DNA of 42,420 nt. It comes from an uncultured Oscillospiraceae bacterium (GTDB taxonomy: Bacteria; Bacillota; Clostridia; Oscillospirales; Oscillospiraceae). The stretch covers positions 1 to 42,420 of the forward strand of contig CAJUFJ010000029.1 in assembly GCA_910585815.1 (NCBI GenBank). The letters run 5' to 3'. The notes under the pieces are model-generated. The model worked only from the letters and a program-made list of their open reading frames with translations, was not told the DNA's origin and made no database searches. This document shows positions 16,170 to 23,004 of the stretch, in pieces. The stretch's first letter is position 1. Each line of letters starts with the position of its first letter. The position numbers and the translations under genes were made by a program.

Positions 16170-17489
16170 TCAGCCGTTGACGTTCTGATACTGCACAGCC
16201 CAGCCGTCTACGAAGGCGGTGCGGACGTTCTCCCAGTTGCCGGCGGACTGGTCGGCGTTGTACTGGTTCAGAGCGGCCACCAGGCCCCGGCGGTACTCGT
16301 CCACGTTGGGCTGGTAGTTGGTGACCCAGGGCATCACGTAGCAGCCGTTGGCGGTGTACTCGGCGGCGTCGGCCAGGAAACCGTTGGAGGACTCCGCGGC
16401 ATTCTTATAGGGCAGGATGCCCAGCTGCCCCACCATCTTGGCAGAGGCGTCGGGGTCGGAGACCAGCCACACCATGAAGTCCATGGTGGCCTTCTGGTCG
16501 GCCTCGGACACGTTGGCATTGATCGCCCAGCAGTTCTCGGTGCCGCAGTTCAGACCGGCCTTCTCCTCGCCGGCCACGCCGCAGTAGTAGGGGATCATGG
16601 TGGCGTTGGGCACAGCTTCCGCGTAGCCGGCGTACTCCCAGGAGCCCTGCACGGTGAAGGCGGCCTTGCCGTCCTTAAACTCCTGCGCGGCGTCATGGCC
16701 GCCGGTGGCCAGGTCGGTGGGGGCGGTCAGGCTGTTGTTGATGCACAGGTCGTAGAGGTTCTTGAAGTTGTCCATATAGGCGCCGGTGATGGTGGCGGGG
16801 CACTCGGTCCAGGGGTCGTCCTTCTGCTCATAGAAGTACTCCAGGTTGGCCATATGGCCGGTGAAGCGCCAGGAGGAGGAGTCGTCCATGTCGCAGGAGG
16901 TGAAAGCGTCGAAGCCCAGGGTGGCGGCGTTGGTGTGGATGTCCTCCACCACGACCTTCAGGGAGGCGAAGTCCTTGATCTCGTCCATGGAGTGGCCGGC
17001 CTGCTGCACCAGGTCGGGGTTGACGATGATGCCGTAGCACTCGTAGCAGTAGCCGATGGACACCAGCTTGCCCGCGTCGTCATAGAGGTTGTAGGCGTCG
17101 GTGTTCAGCTCATTGGCGATGGCGGTGCCAGTCAGGTCCATGGCGTAGTCGCCCCAGTCAGCCACGCCGGCAGTGTTGCCGATGACGAACAGGGTGGGAG
17201 GCGCGTTTTTATCCATCTCGGCGGTGAGGGTCTGCTGATAGGTGCCGGAGGCGGCGGTGATCACCTGGACGGGCACACCGGTCTTGTCGGTGTAGGCCTT
17301 GGCCAGGTCCTGGGCGGTCTCGTCCAGCTCGGGCTTGAAGTTCAGCCAGTAGACCCGGCCGGTCTCGCTGCCGGCAGCTCCGCCGCCGCTGACACTTCCG
17401 CTGGCGGCTCCGCCGCCGCAGCCAGCCAGCAGGGACAGGGACATGGCCGCGCTCAGGGCCAGGGCCAGGATTGTTTTCCATTTTCTCAT
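16170..17489 (-). CDS. ABC transporter sugar-binding lipoprotein (alpha-glucoside locus)
   Basis: A 439-residue extracellular binding protein with a lipoprotein signal (MRKWKTILALALSAAMSLSL, lipobox LAGC, Cys24), a Gly/Ser linker to about 42, and a MalE-like two-lobe domain (for example FKDGKAAFTVQGSWEYAGY near 280). The start ATG 17489 has AGGAGG 8 bases upstream. First gene of a LacI-controlled operon with two permeases. The downstream MalQ, GH13 and GH32 genes suggest maltooligosaccharides or a sucrose-related alpha-glucoside as ligand; this is an inference from context. Confidence 0.93.
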   Translation of the reverse strand: MRKWKTILALALSAAMSLSLLAGCGGGAASGSVSGGGAAGSETGRVYWLNFKPELDETAQDLAKAYTDKTGVPVQVITAASGTYQQTLTAEMDKNAPPTLFVIGNTAGVADWGDYAMDLTGTAIANELNTDAYNLYDDAGKLVSIGYCYECYGIIVNPDLVQQAGHSMDEIKDFASLKVVVEDIHTNAATLGFDAFTSCDMDDSSSWRFTGHMANLEYFYEQKDDPWTECPATITGAYMDNFKNLYDLCINNSLTAPTDLATGGHDAAQEFKDGKAAFTVQGSWEYAGYAEAVPNATMIPYYCGVAGEEKAGLNCGTENCWAINANVSEADQKATMDFMVWLVSDPDASAKMVGQLGILPYKNAAESSNGFLADAAEYTANGCYVMPWVTNYQPNVDEYRRGLVAALNQYNADQSAGNWENVRTAFVDGWAVQYQNVNG

Positions 17490-17520
17490 TTCGTGATCCT
17501 CCTAAAATAAATTTTGCCAG

Positions 17521-17616
17521 AATTGATAACGCTACCGAAACTGTTATCAGAACTGTTATCGGAACCGTTTCCGATTGAGCTGCGTATATAATATCAACAA
17601 TCCCTTCAATATGCAA
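17521..17616 (-). promoter_or_regulatory. Promoter and LacI-type operator of the alpha-glucoside importer
   Basis: On the minus strand a -35 TTGCAT (17611-17616), a 17-base spacer and a -10 TATTAT (17588-17593) form a good promoter. Just after the expected start site lies TCGGAAACGGTTCCGA (17559-17574), a palindrome with 6-bp arms around ACGG, typical for LacI-family repressors. Downstream, GATAACAGTT is repeated in tandem (within 17541-17560), and GATAAC/GTTATC form a wider dyad. Repressor bound here would block the polymerase. Confidence 0.7.
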
Positions 17617-17639
17617 GGGGAATTTTCACGCCTTTGAAA

Positions 17640-18044
17640 AATTCGGTAGAGTGCAAAAAACAGCCCGTTTCTTTTTGGCGGATATAACCAACTTCCCGCC
17701 TCCCTCCGCCCCCTCAGTCACGCTCCGCGTGACAGCTCCCCCACAAGGGGGGAGCCTTTTGGCGGTGATATGCCCAGGTGCGTCATGTAGGGCAGGGGTT
17801 CTACCCCTGCCTTTTGCACCACATCCAGGCATGCACCAAAAGCCTTCCCCCTTCCAGGGGGAAGGTGGCACGGCCGAAGGCCGTGACGGATGAGGGTGCG
17901 GTGAGGTCATCGCCCCTTATCGTAAGGACAGCTTGCCCGCCCCGCCCCCTCATCCGCCCCCTTCGGGGGCACCTTCCCCCCGGAGGGTGGAAGGCTTGCC
18001 CTGCGGGGGACGGTGGGATTTTATTCTCTTACAGGGTTAATAAA
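17640..18044. repeat. Gene-free cluster of hairpin repeats
   Basis: About 400 bases without a credible gene. Three copies of one two-hairpin repeat are visible: copy A at about 17710-17760 (reverse orientation; GCTCCCCC/GGGGGAGC at 17735-17755 and GTCACG/CGTGAC at 17717-17733), copy B at about 17839-17895 (CCTTCCCCC/GGGGGAAGG then CACGGCC/GGCCGTG, ending GATGAGGG), and copy C at about 17946-17997 in reverse orientation. B and C thus form an inverted pair. A separate hairpin, GGCAGGGGT/ACCCCTGCC (17791-17811) followed by TTTT, sits between A and B. The architecture is that of dispersed REP/MITE-like repeats. Confidence 0.65.
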
Positions 18045-18073
18045 TGCAGGGGCGGCCAAAGGCCGCCCCTGCA
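18045..18073 (-). terminator. Terminator of the GH31 gene
   Basis: A perfect 13-bp stem (TGCAGGGGCGGCC 18045-18057 with its complement 18061-18073) and a 3-base loop, followed on the minus strand by TTTATTAA. It lies about 18 bases beyond the GH31 stop. The stem sequence resembles the CGCCCC hairpin repeats, so a repeat may have been recruited as terminator. Confidence 0.7.
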
Positions 18074-18090
18074 ATAGAGATGCTTTCTCG

Positions 18091-20136
18091 TTATTTCGCA
18101 AAATCGCCATAGCCGTTTCTTTCAAACACCGGCATGTAGTCGATGGGAGCGTCCACTGTTACTCTTTGCCGGCCCCGGAACACCTCTCCTGTGGAGGTAA
18201 GCGTCCAGCTCCCATCAGGCAGGTAGACCTCCCGGCTGAACTGGTTCAGATGGAGGATGGGGGCCACCAGGTACTTCCCGCCGAACATGTACTGGTCCTG
18301 GAGCGTCCAGCACATTTCATCCTCCGGGAACTCGTAGAACATCGTCCGCAGCAGGGGGGAACCGTTCTCGTGGGCCTCCCGGAACAGGGAACTGATATAG
18401 CCGCGCATGGCGATGCGGAGGTCGTAGTATTTGCGCATGATGGCGTAGTTTTCCTCGCCGTAGCTCCACAGCTCGTTGGGGTGGCCGGTGTGGAGGTAGC
18501 CGCCGCCCCAGTCCCGGTTGTCCAGAGGCGGGATGTTGTGGGGGCCACGGTCCCCGTGCATCCGCAGCACCGGGGAGTACACCGCGAACTGATACCAGCG
18601 AATCAGCAGCTGCCTGAAATCCGGGTCTTCCGCATCGTCGGTCATGAAGCCGCCGATGTCGGTGGTCCACCAGGGGATGCCCGCCAGGCCCATGTTCAGG
18701 CCGCACTGGATTTGGTCAGAAAGGGACTCGAAGGTGCTGGGAATGTCCCCGGACCAGATCACGTTGCCGTACTTCTGGGACCCGGCCCAGCAGCACCGCA
18801 GCAGATTGACCACGGGGGCGTCCTGCAACTGGATCATCTCGTCGTAGAAGGCCCGGCTGAACAGCTGGGGGTACAGGTTGCCCACCGCTAAAGCGGGGCC
18901 GTCGCAGTAGCGGTAGTGCTCAAAGTCGTAGACCCCCAGGTCCGGCTCGGTGTTGTCCAGCCAGAAGGCGTCGATACCCAGGTCGTAGTAGTTTTTCTTG
19001 CAGACTTCCCAGATATACCGCCGGGCCTCGGGGTTGAAGGGATCAATCTCCACACAGTCCCCCTGGTAGTCGTAGGTTTGGAGCGCCCCCCGCTCGGTAC
19101 GCATGAGCAGTCCCCGCTCCAGAAGCGGGCCGAAGTTCTCCGACCGGCGGTCCACCGTGGGCCACACCGACACGATTACCTTGATGCCCATGCTGTGCAG
19201 CTCGTCCACCATGGCCTTGGGGTCGGGCCAGTAGGTCTTGTCGAACTTCCAGTCCCCCTGAAGGGTCCAGTGGAAGAAGTCAATCACAATCTGGTCAATT
19301 TTGACACCCTCCTTCTGGTACTGCCGGGCCACGGTGAGGACCTCGTCCTGGGTGCGGTAGCGCAGCTTGCACTGCCACAGGCCCATCCGGTCCTCCGGGA
19401 ACATCCCCGCCCGGCCGGTGACGGCGGTGTAGCTGGCCAGGATGGCTTTGGGGGTGTCGGCTGCCGTGATCCAATAGTCCATCTCCCGGGTGGAGCGGGC
19501 GATCCACTCGGTGTAGTTGTTGCCAAAGGTCACCCGGCCCACGGCGGGATTGTTCCACAGAAAGCCGTACCCCAGGGAGGACACCGCGAAGGGGACGGAA
19601 ATCTGAGAGTTGCGCTGGGCCAGCTCCAGCACGCAGCCCTTCCGGTCCATGCAGTCATCCTGATACTGTCCCATGCCAAAGATTTTTTCGCCCTTATTGG
19701 CCTCAAATTTCACGTTGAGGCTGTACTCCGTCCCGCCGACAATCCCCTTCCACTCCCGGGAAACCAGCTTAAGGCAGCGGCTCTCCCGGGAGATAGTGCC
19801 GTCGTAGGCCCGGAAATACTCCCGCAAAATCAGTGTTTCGTCCCGGTAGAAGGACAGCACCCCGGCGTGGTTCACGGTGGCCCGGATACGTCCGTTGGTA
19901 ATGGAGGCCGCAGGCCGCTTGTCCATGGAGCCGTCCTCCGCCCGGTGGCCGGCCTCCCCGATGTCAATTCGGGTGGGGAGGTCGTTCACAGGTTCGGTCA
20001 GAGCCCAGGCGTTCCCGGAAAAGTCCCGCCCCATGGCGGAGCGCACCCGGAGGGAATCCTGCCCCCAGGGCTCAATTCGGAGTCGCTCCCCCTGGTGGAA
20101 GCACAGCAGCGCGGAGCCGTCTCGTTCAAATCTCAT
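18091..20136 (-). CDS. GH31 alpha-glycosidase (alpha-glucosidase/alpha-xylosidase type)
   Basis: A 681-residue intracellular GH31 enzyme with an N-terminal beta-sandwich (about 1-240), a catalytic barrel (about 245-590) and a C-terminal beta domain. The nucleophile is Asp394 in FWLDNTEPD and the acid/base Asp464 in WSGDIPSTFESL. The loop IPWWTTDIGGF is typical, and the WLDNTEP form resembles alpha-xylosidase-like members; the sulfoquinovosidase motifs are not seen. The start is ATG 20136, 9 bases after GAGAGG; the upstream ATG 20145 abuts that site. It is monocistronic with its own promoter and a LacI-type operator related to that of the neighbouring importer. It probably removes alpha-linked glucose or xylose from imported oligosaccharides. 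Confidence 0.9.
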   Translation of the reverse strand: MRFERDGSALLCFHQGERLRIEPWGQDSLRVRSAMGRDFSGNAWALTEPVNDLPTRIDIGEAGHRAEDGSMDKRPAASITNGRIRATVNHAGVLSFYRDETLILREYFRAYDGTISRESRCLKLVSREWKGIVGGTEYSLNVKFEANKGEKIFGMGQYQDDCMDRKGCVLELAQRNSQISVPFAVSSLGYGFLWNNPAVGRVTFGNNYTEWIARSTREMDYWITAADTPKAILASYTAVTGRAGMFPEDRMGLWQCKLRYRTQDEVLTVARQYQKEGVKIDQIVIDFFHWTLQGDWKFDKTYWPDPKAMVDELHSMGIKVIVSVWPTVDRRSENFGPLLERGLLMRTERGALQTYDYQGDCVEIDPFNPEARRYIWEVCKKNYYDLGIDAFWLDNTEPDLGVYDFEHYRYCDGPALAVGNLYPQLFSRAFYDEMIQLQDAPVVNLLRCCWAGSQKYGNVIWSGDIPSTFESLSDQIQCGLNMGLAGIPWWTTDIGGFMTDDAEDPDFRQLLIRWYQFAVYSPVLRMHGDRGPHNIPPLDNRDWGGGYLHTGHPNELWSYGEENYAIMRKYYDLRIAMRGYISSLFREAHENGSPLLRTMFYEFPEDEMCWTLQDQYMFGGKYLVAPILHLNQFSREVYLPDGSWTLTSTGEVFRGRQRVTVDAPIDYMPVFERNGYGDFAK

Positions 20137-20159
20137 ATCAATCATCCTCTCATGGATAT

Positions 20160-20207
20160 GAAACGGTTTCTCCGATTTGTTATACTACAAGGAGCGGGTC
20201 AGGTCAA
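20160..20207 (-). promoter_or_regulatory. Promoter and LacI-type operator of the GH31 gene
   Basis: On the minus strand TTGACC (20202-20207), a 17-base spacer and TATAAC (20179-20184) form a near-consensus promoter. Immediately downstream lies GAAACCGTTTC (20160-20170), a perfect palindrome with 5-base arms around a central C. It overlaps the likely transcription start, as expected for LacI-type repression, and resembles the operator at 17559-17574. Confidence 0.7.
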
Positions 20208-20296
20208 ACATTTTTTGCTGGTTTCATAAAATTCGCATCGGCACTTCAGCAATAGCGGCGCCGGATTGTAACGGTCATTGAGGCAGGAAAAGCAGC

Positions 20297-20332
20297 AAAA
20301 AACCAGACAGGAAGGCAAAGCTTCCTGTCTGG
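20297..20332 (-). terminator. Terminator of the GntR-type gene
   Basis: A perfect 12-bp stem (20303-20314 with 20321-20332) and 6-base loop, followed on the minus strand by TTTTTT (20297-20302). It is a textbook intrinsic terminator about 50 bases past the GntR stop. Confidence 0.9.
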
Positions 20333-20382
20333 CGCACGCTGTCCCGCTCCCAAGTATTTCAGCCCGTGGGGCAAACCGTGCT

Positions 20383-21105
20383 TTATTCCCTCAGCTCCTT
20401 CATACATCCCGCCAGCATGGCCCGGTTGTGCTCAATGTGCTGTTTCATGGCATTCGCGGCCCGCTCTCCGTCTTTGTCGCAAATTGCGTCCAAAAGCTCC
20501 CGATGGCCCACCAGCGTCTCCGTCTTCAGCCGGCCTTCCGTCAGGGATACAAACAGCTCAATCGCATAGGTAATAATCGGAATCAGCTTCGGCACCACTA
20601 AATTGTGGGTACACTCCGCAATCGCCACATGAAACCGCACGTCGCTCTGAGAATGATCCCGCTGTGCCAGAATGTCCTGCTCCACCACGGAACAGGCCTC
20701 CCGCAGGACCTTCAGACTTTCGCTGTCCGCCCGTTCCGCCGCCGTTCTGGCCACCCACGGCTCCATCTGTCCGCGGATTTCCACCAGGTCCATCGCAAGG
20801 CGCAGCTGATCCGGGTAATAGGCAAAGCCCAGGGGGTCGGGGATTTCTCCCGGATTCTGTGCGATATAGGTCCCCTTGCCCCGGCGGATCTCCAGAACAT
20901 TCCGCGCCACCAACAGCTTAACCCCCTCCCGAACGGTACCGCGCCCCACATGCAGCAGCTCCGCCAGCTCAAACTCGCTGGGGAGCTTGTCCTTGCTGGT
21001 CAGCCGCTGCTCCACAATCAGCTTGGATATCTGTTCTGCCGTCTGCTCGGGAAGGGAGGTATCCTTTGTGTGAATTGTCTCAAAATGTGTTTCCATACCT
21101 ACCAT
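20383..21105 (-). CDS. GntR/FadR-family transcriptional regulator (FCD domain)
   Basis: A repressor of about 240 residues. A winged helix-turn-helix occupies the first about 80 residues (QISKLIVEQRLTSKDKLPSEFELAELLHV, GRGTVREGVKLL, RRGKGTYIA). An all-helical FCD ligand domain follows, with the metal-binding type motif DVRFHVAIAECTHN. FCD regulators commonly sense sugar acids or 2-keto-3-deoxy acids. The start is uncertain: the frame is open to ATG 21132, but the promoter at 21144-21172 would place the transcript start near 21137, so a start at 21114 (TTG), 21105 or 21096 is more likely. It lies downstream of the GntP gene and probably represses both the GntP promoter and the facing dehydratase promoter. 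Confidence 0.9.
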   Translation of the reverse strand: MVGMETHFETIHTKDTSLPEQTAEQISKLIVEQRLTSKDKLPSEFELAELLHVGRGTVREGVKLLVARNVLEIRRGKGTYIAQNPGEIPDPLGFAYYPDQLRLAMDLVEIRGQMEPWVARTAAERADSESLKVLREACSVVEQDILAQRDHSQSDVRFHVAIAECTHNLVVPKLIPIITYAIELFVSLTEGRLKTETLVGHRELLDAICDKDGERAANAMKQHIEHNRAMLAGCMKELRE

Positions 21106-21143
21106 ACCAGCCAATCGATCCTTTCCATCCAATCGCTGCCCAT

Positions 21144-21172
21144 ATTATAGCGAACCACGGCGAAAAATGCAA
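21144..21172 (-). promoter_or_regulatory. Promoter of the GntR-type gene
   Basis: On the minus strand TTGCAT (21167-21172), an exact 17-base spacer and TATAAT (21144-21149). It starts just after the terminator of the GntP gene, so the regulator has its own, apparently unregulated, strong promoter. Confidence 0.75.
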
Positions 21173-21173
21173 G

Positions 21174-21207
21174 AGAAGGGCGTGCCATTCCCACGGCACG
21201 CCCTTCT
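21174..21207 (-). terminator. Terminator of the GntP gene
   Basis: A perfect 13-bp stem (21174-21186 with 21195-21207) and 8-base loop located 12 bases past the GntP stop. The minus-strand tail is TCTTGCATTTTTC, which overlaps the -35 of the next promoter. It separates the permease and regulator transcripts. Confidence 0.7.
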
Positions 21208-21218
21208 TGTATCCAAAC

Positions 21219-22613
21219 TTAAAGCAGGCCGGGCAGGAAGCTCTGGAACATGCTGAGCACACAGGCAAAAATCAAAATTGCCACGCCAGCCACAAAGCCG
21301 CCCAGGGTCCAGCCCCGGATGGTGTCCACCTCGTTGAGGTGGAAGAAACGGGAGATGGCCCAGAAGCCGGAGTCGTTGGGCAGAGACAGACCGATACCGC
21401 CGGCGCACACCGCAATGGCGCACAGGATCGGGGAGACGCCGGAGGCGGCGGCCGCGGAGGAAACAATGGCGGCGGTGGTGGTGAGGGCCACGGTGGTGGA
21501 GCCGGTGGCGATGCGCAGCACCTGGGCGATGACGAAGCACATCACCAGGATGGGCATGTGGAAGCCCTGGAGCCCGTCGGTAATCACGTTGGCGATGCCG
21601 CAGGCCTTCAGGATGCCGCCATAGGCGCCGCCCGCGCCGGTGATGAGGAGGATCAGACCCACCTTGTCGGCGCCGTCTGTCATAATCTGGGTGATGGAGC
21701 GGTTCAGATGGGGGCGGGAGATAAAGGCGCCGTAGAGCACGCCAATGGTCATGGCCACGTTCTTATCGCCCAGGAAGGCCAGAACCTTCAGCAGCTGGCT
21801 GTCCGCAGGCAGCAGGAAGGCGGAGAAGGAACCCACCAGAATCAGCAGAATGGGAACCAGCAGAATGGACATGGCCATCATGGCCCCCATTTTGGGCTTG
21901 TCAGAGGCCTTGGCCGCGTTTTCCGCCAGCTCGGCATCCAGGTCGGAGAAGTCCCATTTCTTTCCCGCCTTCTGGTCCTGCCGGTTGACAAAGCCGCCAT
22001 AGACAATGCCGCCCACGAACATGCCCACAAAGGCGGAGATCAGCGCGTAAAAGAAGAAGACGCCCACGTTGATGTCCATAGCCGCGGCCACCGCCAGCGG
22101 AGGCGCGGTAGGCAGGACCAGGGCAAAGGTGCAGGTGGTGGCCACCGAAATGGCGCAGCCATAGGCGGCCATGGAGTAGCCGGTTTTGCGGGAGAGCACC
22201 CGGAGCATGGGAGCGAACATGATGTACACCACGTCGCCGAAGACGGGGATGCCGGTGATGAAGCCGGCCACCGAGACGGCATACTGAGAACGCTTGGAGC
22301 CCACGGCCTTGAGCACCTTGTCCACGATGTTGTCGATGCCGCCGGACTCATACATGAACATGCCCAGCATAACGCCCAGGCCGGTGACAATGCCAATGGA
22401 GCCCAGGGTGGAACCAAAATTGCTGGTGACGCAGGCGGTCACATCCGCGATGGATGCGAAATTTTCCGGCGCACCTCCGCCCGCATAGGTGGCCAGGGCC
22501 AGCAGACCTGTGCCGTAGGCGCAGACCAGCAGGGCCACAAAGGCGTTGAGCTTGATTTTGATGATACAGAGCAGCAGCACTGCAATGGAGATCAGGAAAA
22601 CGAAAAGCAGCAT
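21219..22613 (-). CDS. GntP-family gluconate/sugar-acid:H+ symporter
   Basis: A 464-residue integral membrane protein with about 12-14 hydrophobic segments, full family length. GntP/Ion-transporter superfamily features include VTGLGVMLGMFMYESGGID, GIPVFGDVVYIMFAPML, a central hydrophilic loop (about 205-240) and ATGSTTVALTTTAAI with SLPNDSGFWAISRFF near the C-terminus. It imports gluconate or a related aldonate or uronate. The start ATG 22613 has GGGAGGT 7 bases upstream. It is divergent from the dehydratase operon, and both promoters share an operator word, so substrate entry and breakdown are co-regulated. Confidence 0.95.
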   Translation of the reverse strand: MLLFVFLISIAVLLLCIIKIKLNAFVALLVCAYGTGLLALATYAGGGAPENFASIADVTACVTSNFGSTLGSIGIVTGLGVMLGMFMYESGGIDNIVDKVLKAVGSKRSQYAVSVAGFITGIPVFGDVVYIMFAPMLRVLSRKTGYSMAAYGCAISVATTCTFALVLPTAPPLAVAAAMDINVGVFFFYALISAFVGMFVGGIVYGGFVNRQDQKAGKKWDFSDLDAELAENAAKASDKPKMGAMMAMSILLVPILLILVGSFSAFLLPADSQLLKVLAFLGDKNVAMTIGVLYGAFISRPHLNRSITQIMTDGADKVGLILLITGAGGAYGGILKACGIANVITDGLQGFHMPILVMCFVIAQVLRIATGSTTVALTTTAAIVSSAAAASGVSPILCAIAVCAGGIGLSLPNDSGFWAISRFFHLNEVDTIRGWTLGGFVAGVAILIFACVLSMFQSFLPGLL

Positions 22614-22686
22614 AAGATGAACCTCCCATTATTAAATTGTGCTCGCACCGCCGCTCCCACACAGCAGATCAGCGATTTGCCTCTCC

Positions 22687-22715
22687 AACATAACACGTCA
22701 TACGTCACATGTCAA
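22687..22715 (-). promoter_or_regulatory. GntP promoter with ACGTCATA operator in its spacer
   Basis: On the minus strand TTGACA (22710-22715), 17 bases, TATGTT (22687-22692). The spacer contains ACGTCATACGT (22695-22705, plus-strand reading), an ACGT-N3-ACGT dyad. The word ACGTCATA recurs in the spacer of the facing dehydratase promoter, which makes it the best candidate for the GntR-type binding site. Confidence 0.7.
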
Positions 22716-22743
22716 ATAAATTCTGCTATCGAGAATCATCTTT

Positions 22744-22755
22744 GGTCATATAGAC
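22744..22755. promoter_or_regulatory. Third GTCATATAG-type site in the divergent region
   Basis: GGTCATATAGAC contains the word GTCATATAG that also occurs in the dehydratase promoter spacer (22879-22887). It lies between the two promoters and may be an auxiliary operator for the FCD regulator. This rests on word recurrence only. Confidence 0.4.
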
Positions 22756-22864
22756 AGATTATTGTGCTCAATTTTGTGCATAATAAACACCACGCCCTCT
22801 ATTTCCGTCTTATTATATTTATATTGCACAAATATAGTGTCGATTTTTTGGTTGTTTTCCTAGC

Positions 22865-22893
22865 TTGAAACATCCGACGTCATATAGTAATAT
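22865..22893 (+). promoter_or_regulatory. Dehydratase-operon promoter with ACGTCATATAG in its spacer
   Basis: TTGAAA (22865-22870), a 17-base spacer and TAATAT (22888-22893), about 110 bases before the dehydratase start. The spacer ends in ACGTCATATAG (22877-22887), matching the word in the GntP promoter. A repressor bound here would occlude both hexamers. Confidence 0.7.
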
Positions 22894-23004
22894 TTTCCCA
22901 TCAACCCGCTGCTCCCACAGCGTTTCACGCCCTATGCCGCGCCGCCGTACCGGAGAGCCGCCGGCAGCGCCTGTTCACCACATAAGGAAAGGAATGACAT
23001 TTCT

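Noticed and set aside
17640..18060. Possible CRISPR array in the repeat island
   Set aside because: The repeated units are inverted, differ in sequence and spacing, and are hairpins without regular unique spacers.
18091..20136. GH31 enzyme as a sulfoquinovosidase feeding the transketolase/SauS-like locus
   Set aside because: The sulfonate-binding sequence features of YihQ-type enzymes are not visible, and its operator links it to the LacI alpha-glucoside locus.
22614..23004. Riboswitch in the leader of the dehydratase operon
   Set aside because: The about 110-base leader shows no conserved aptamer pattern or terminator/antiterminator pair that I recognise; the promoter-spacer words explain regulation better.
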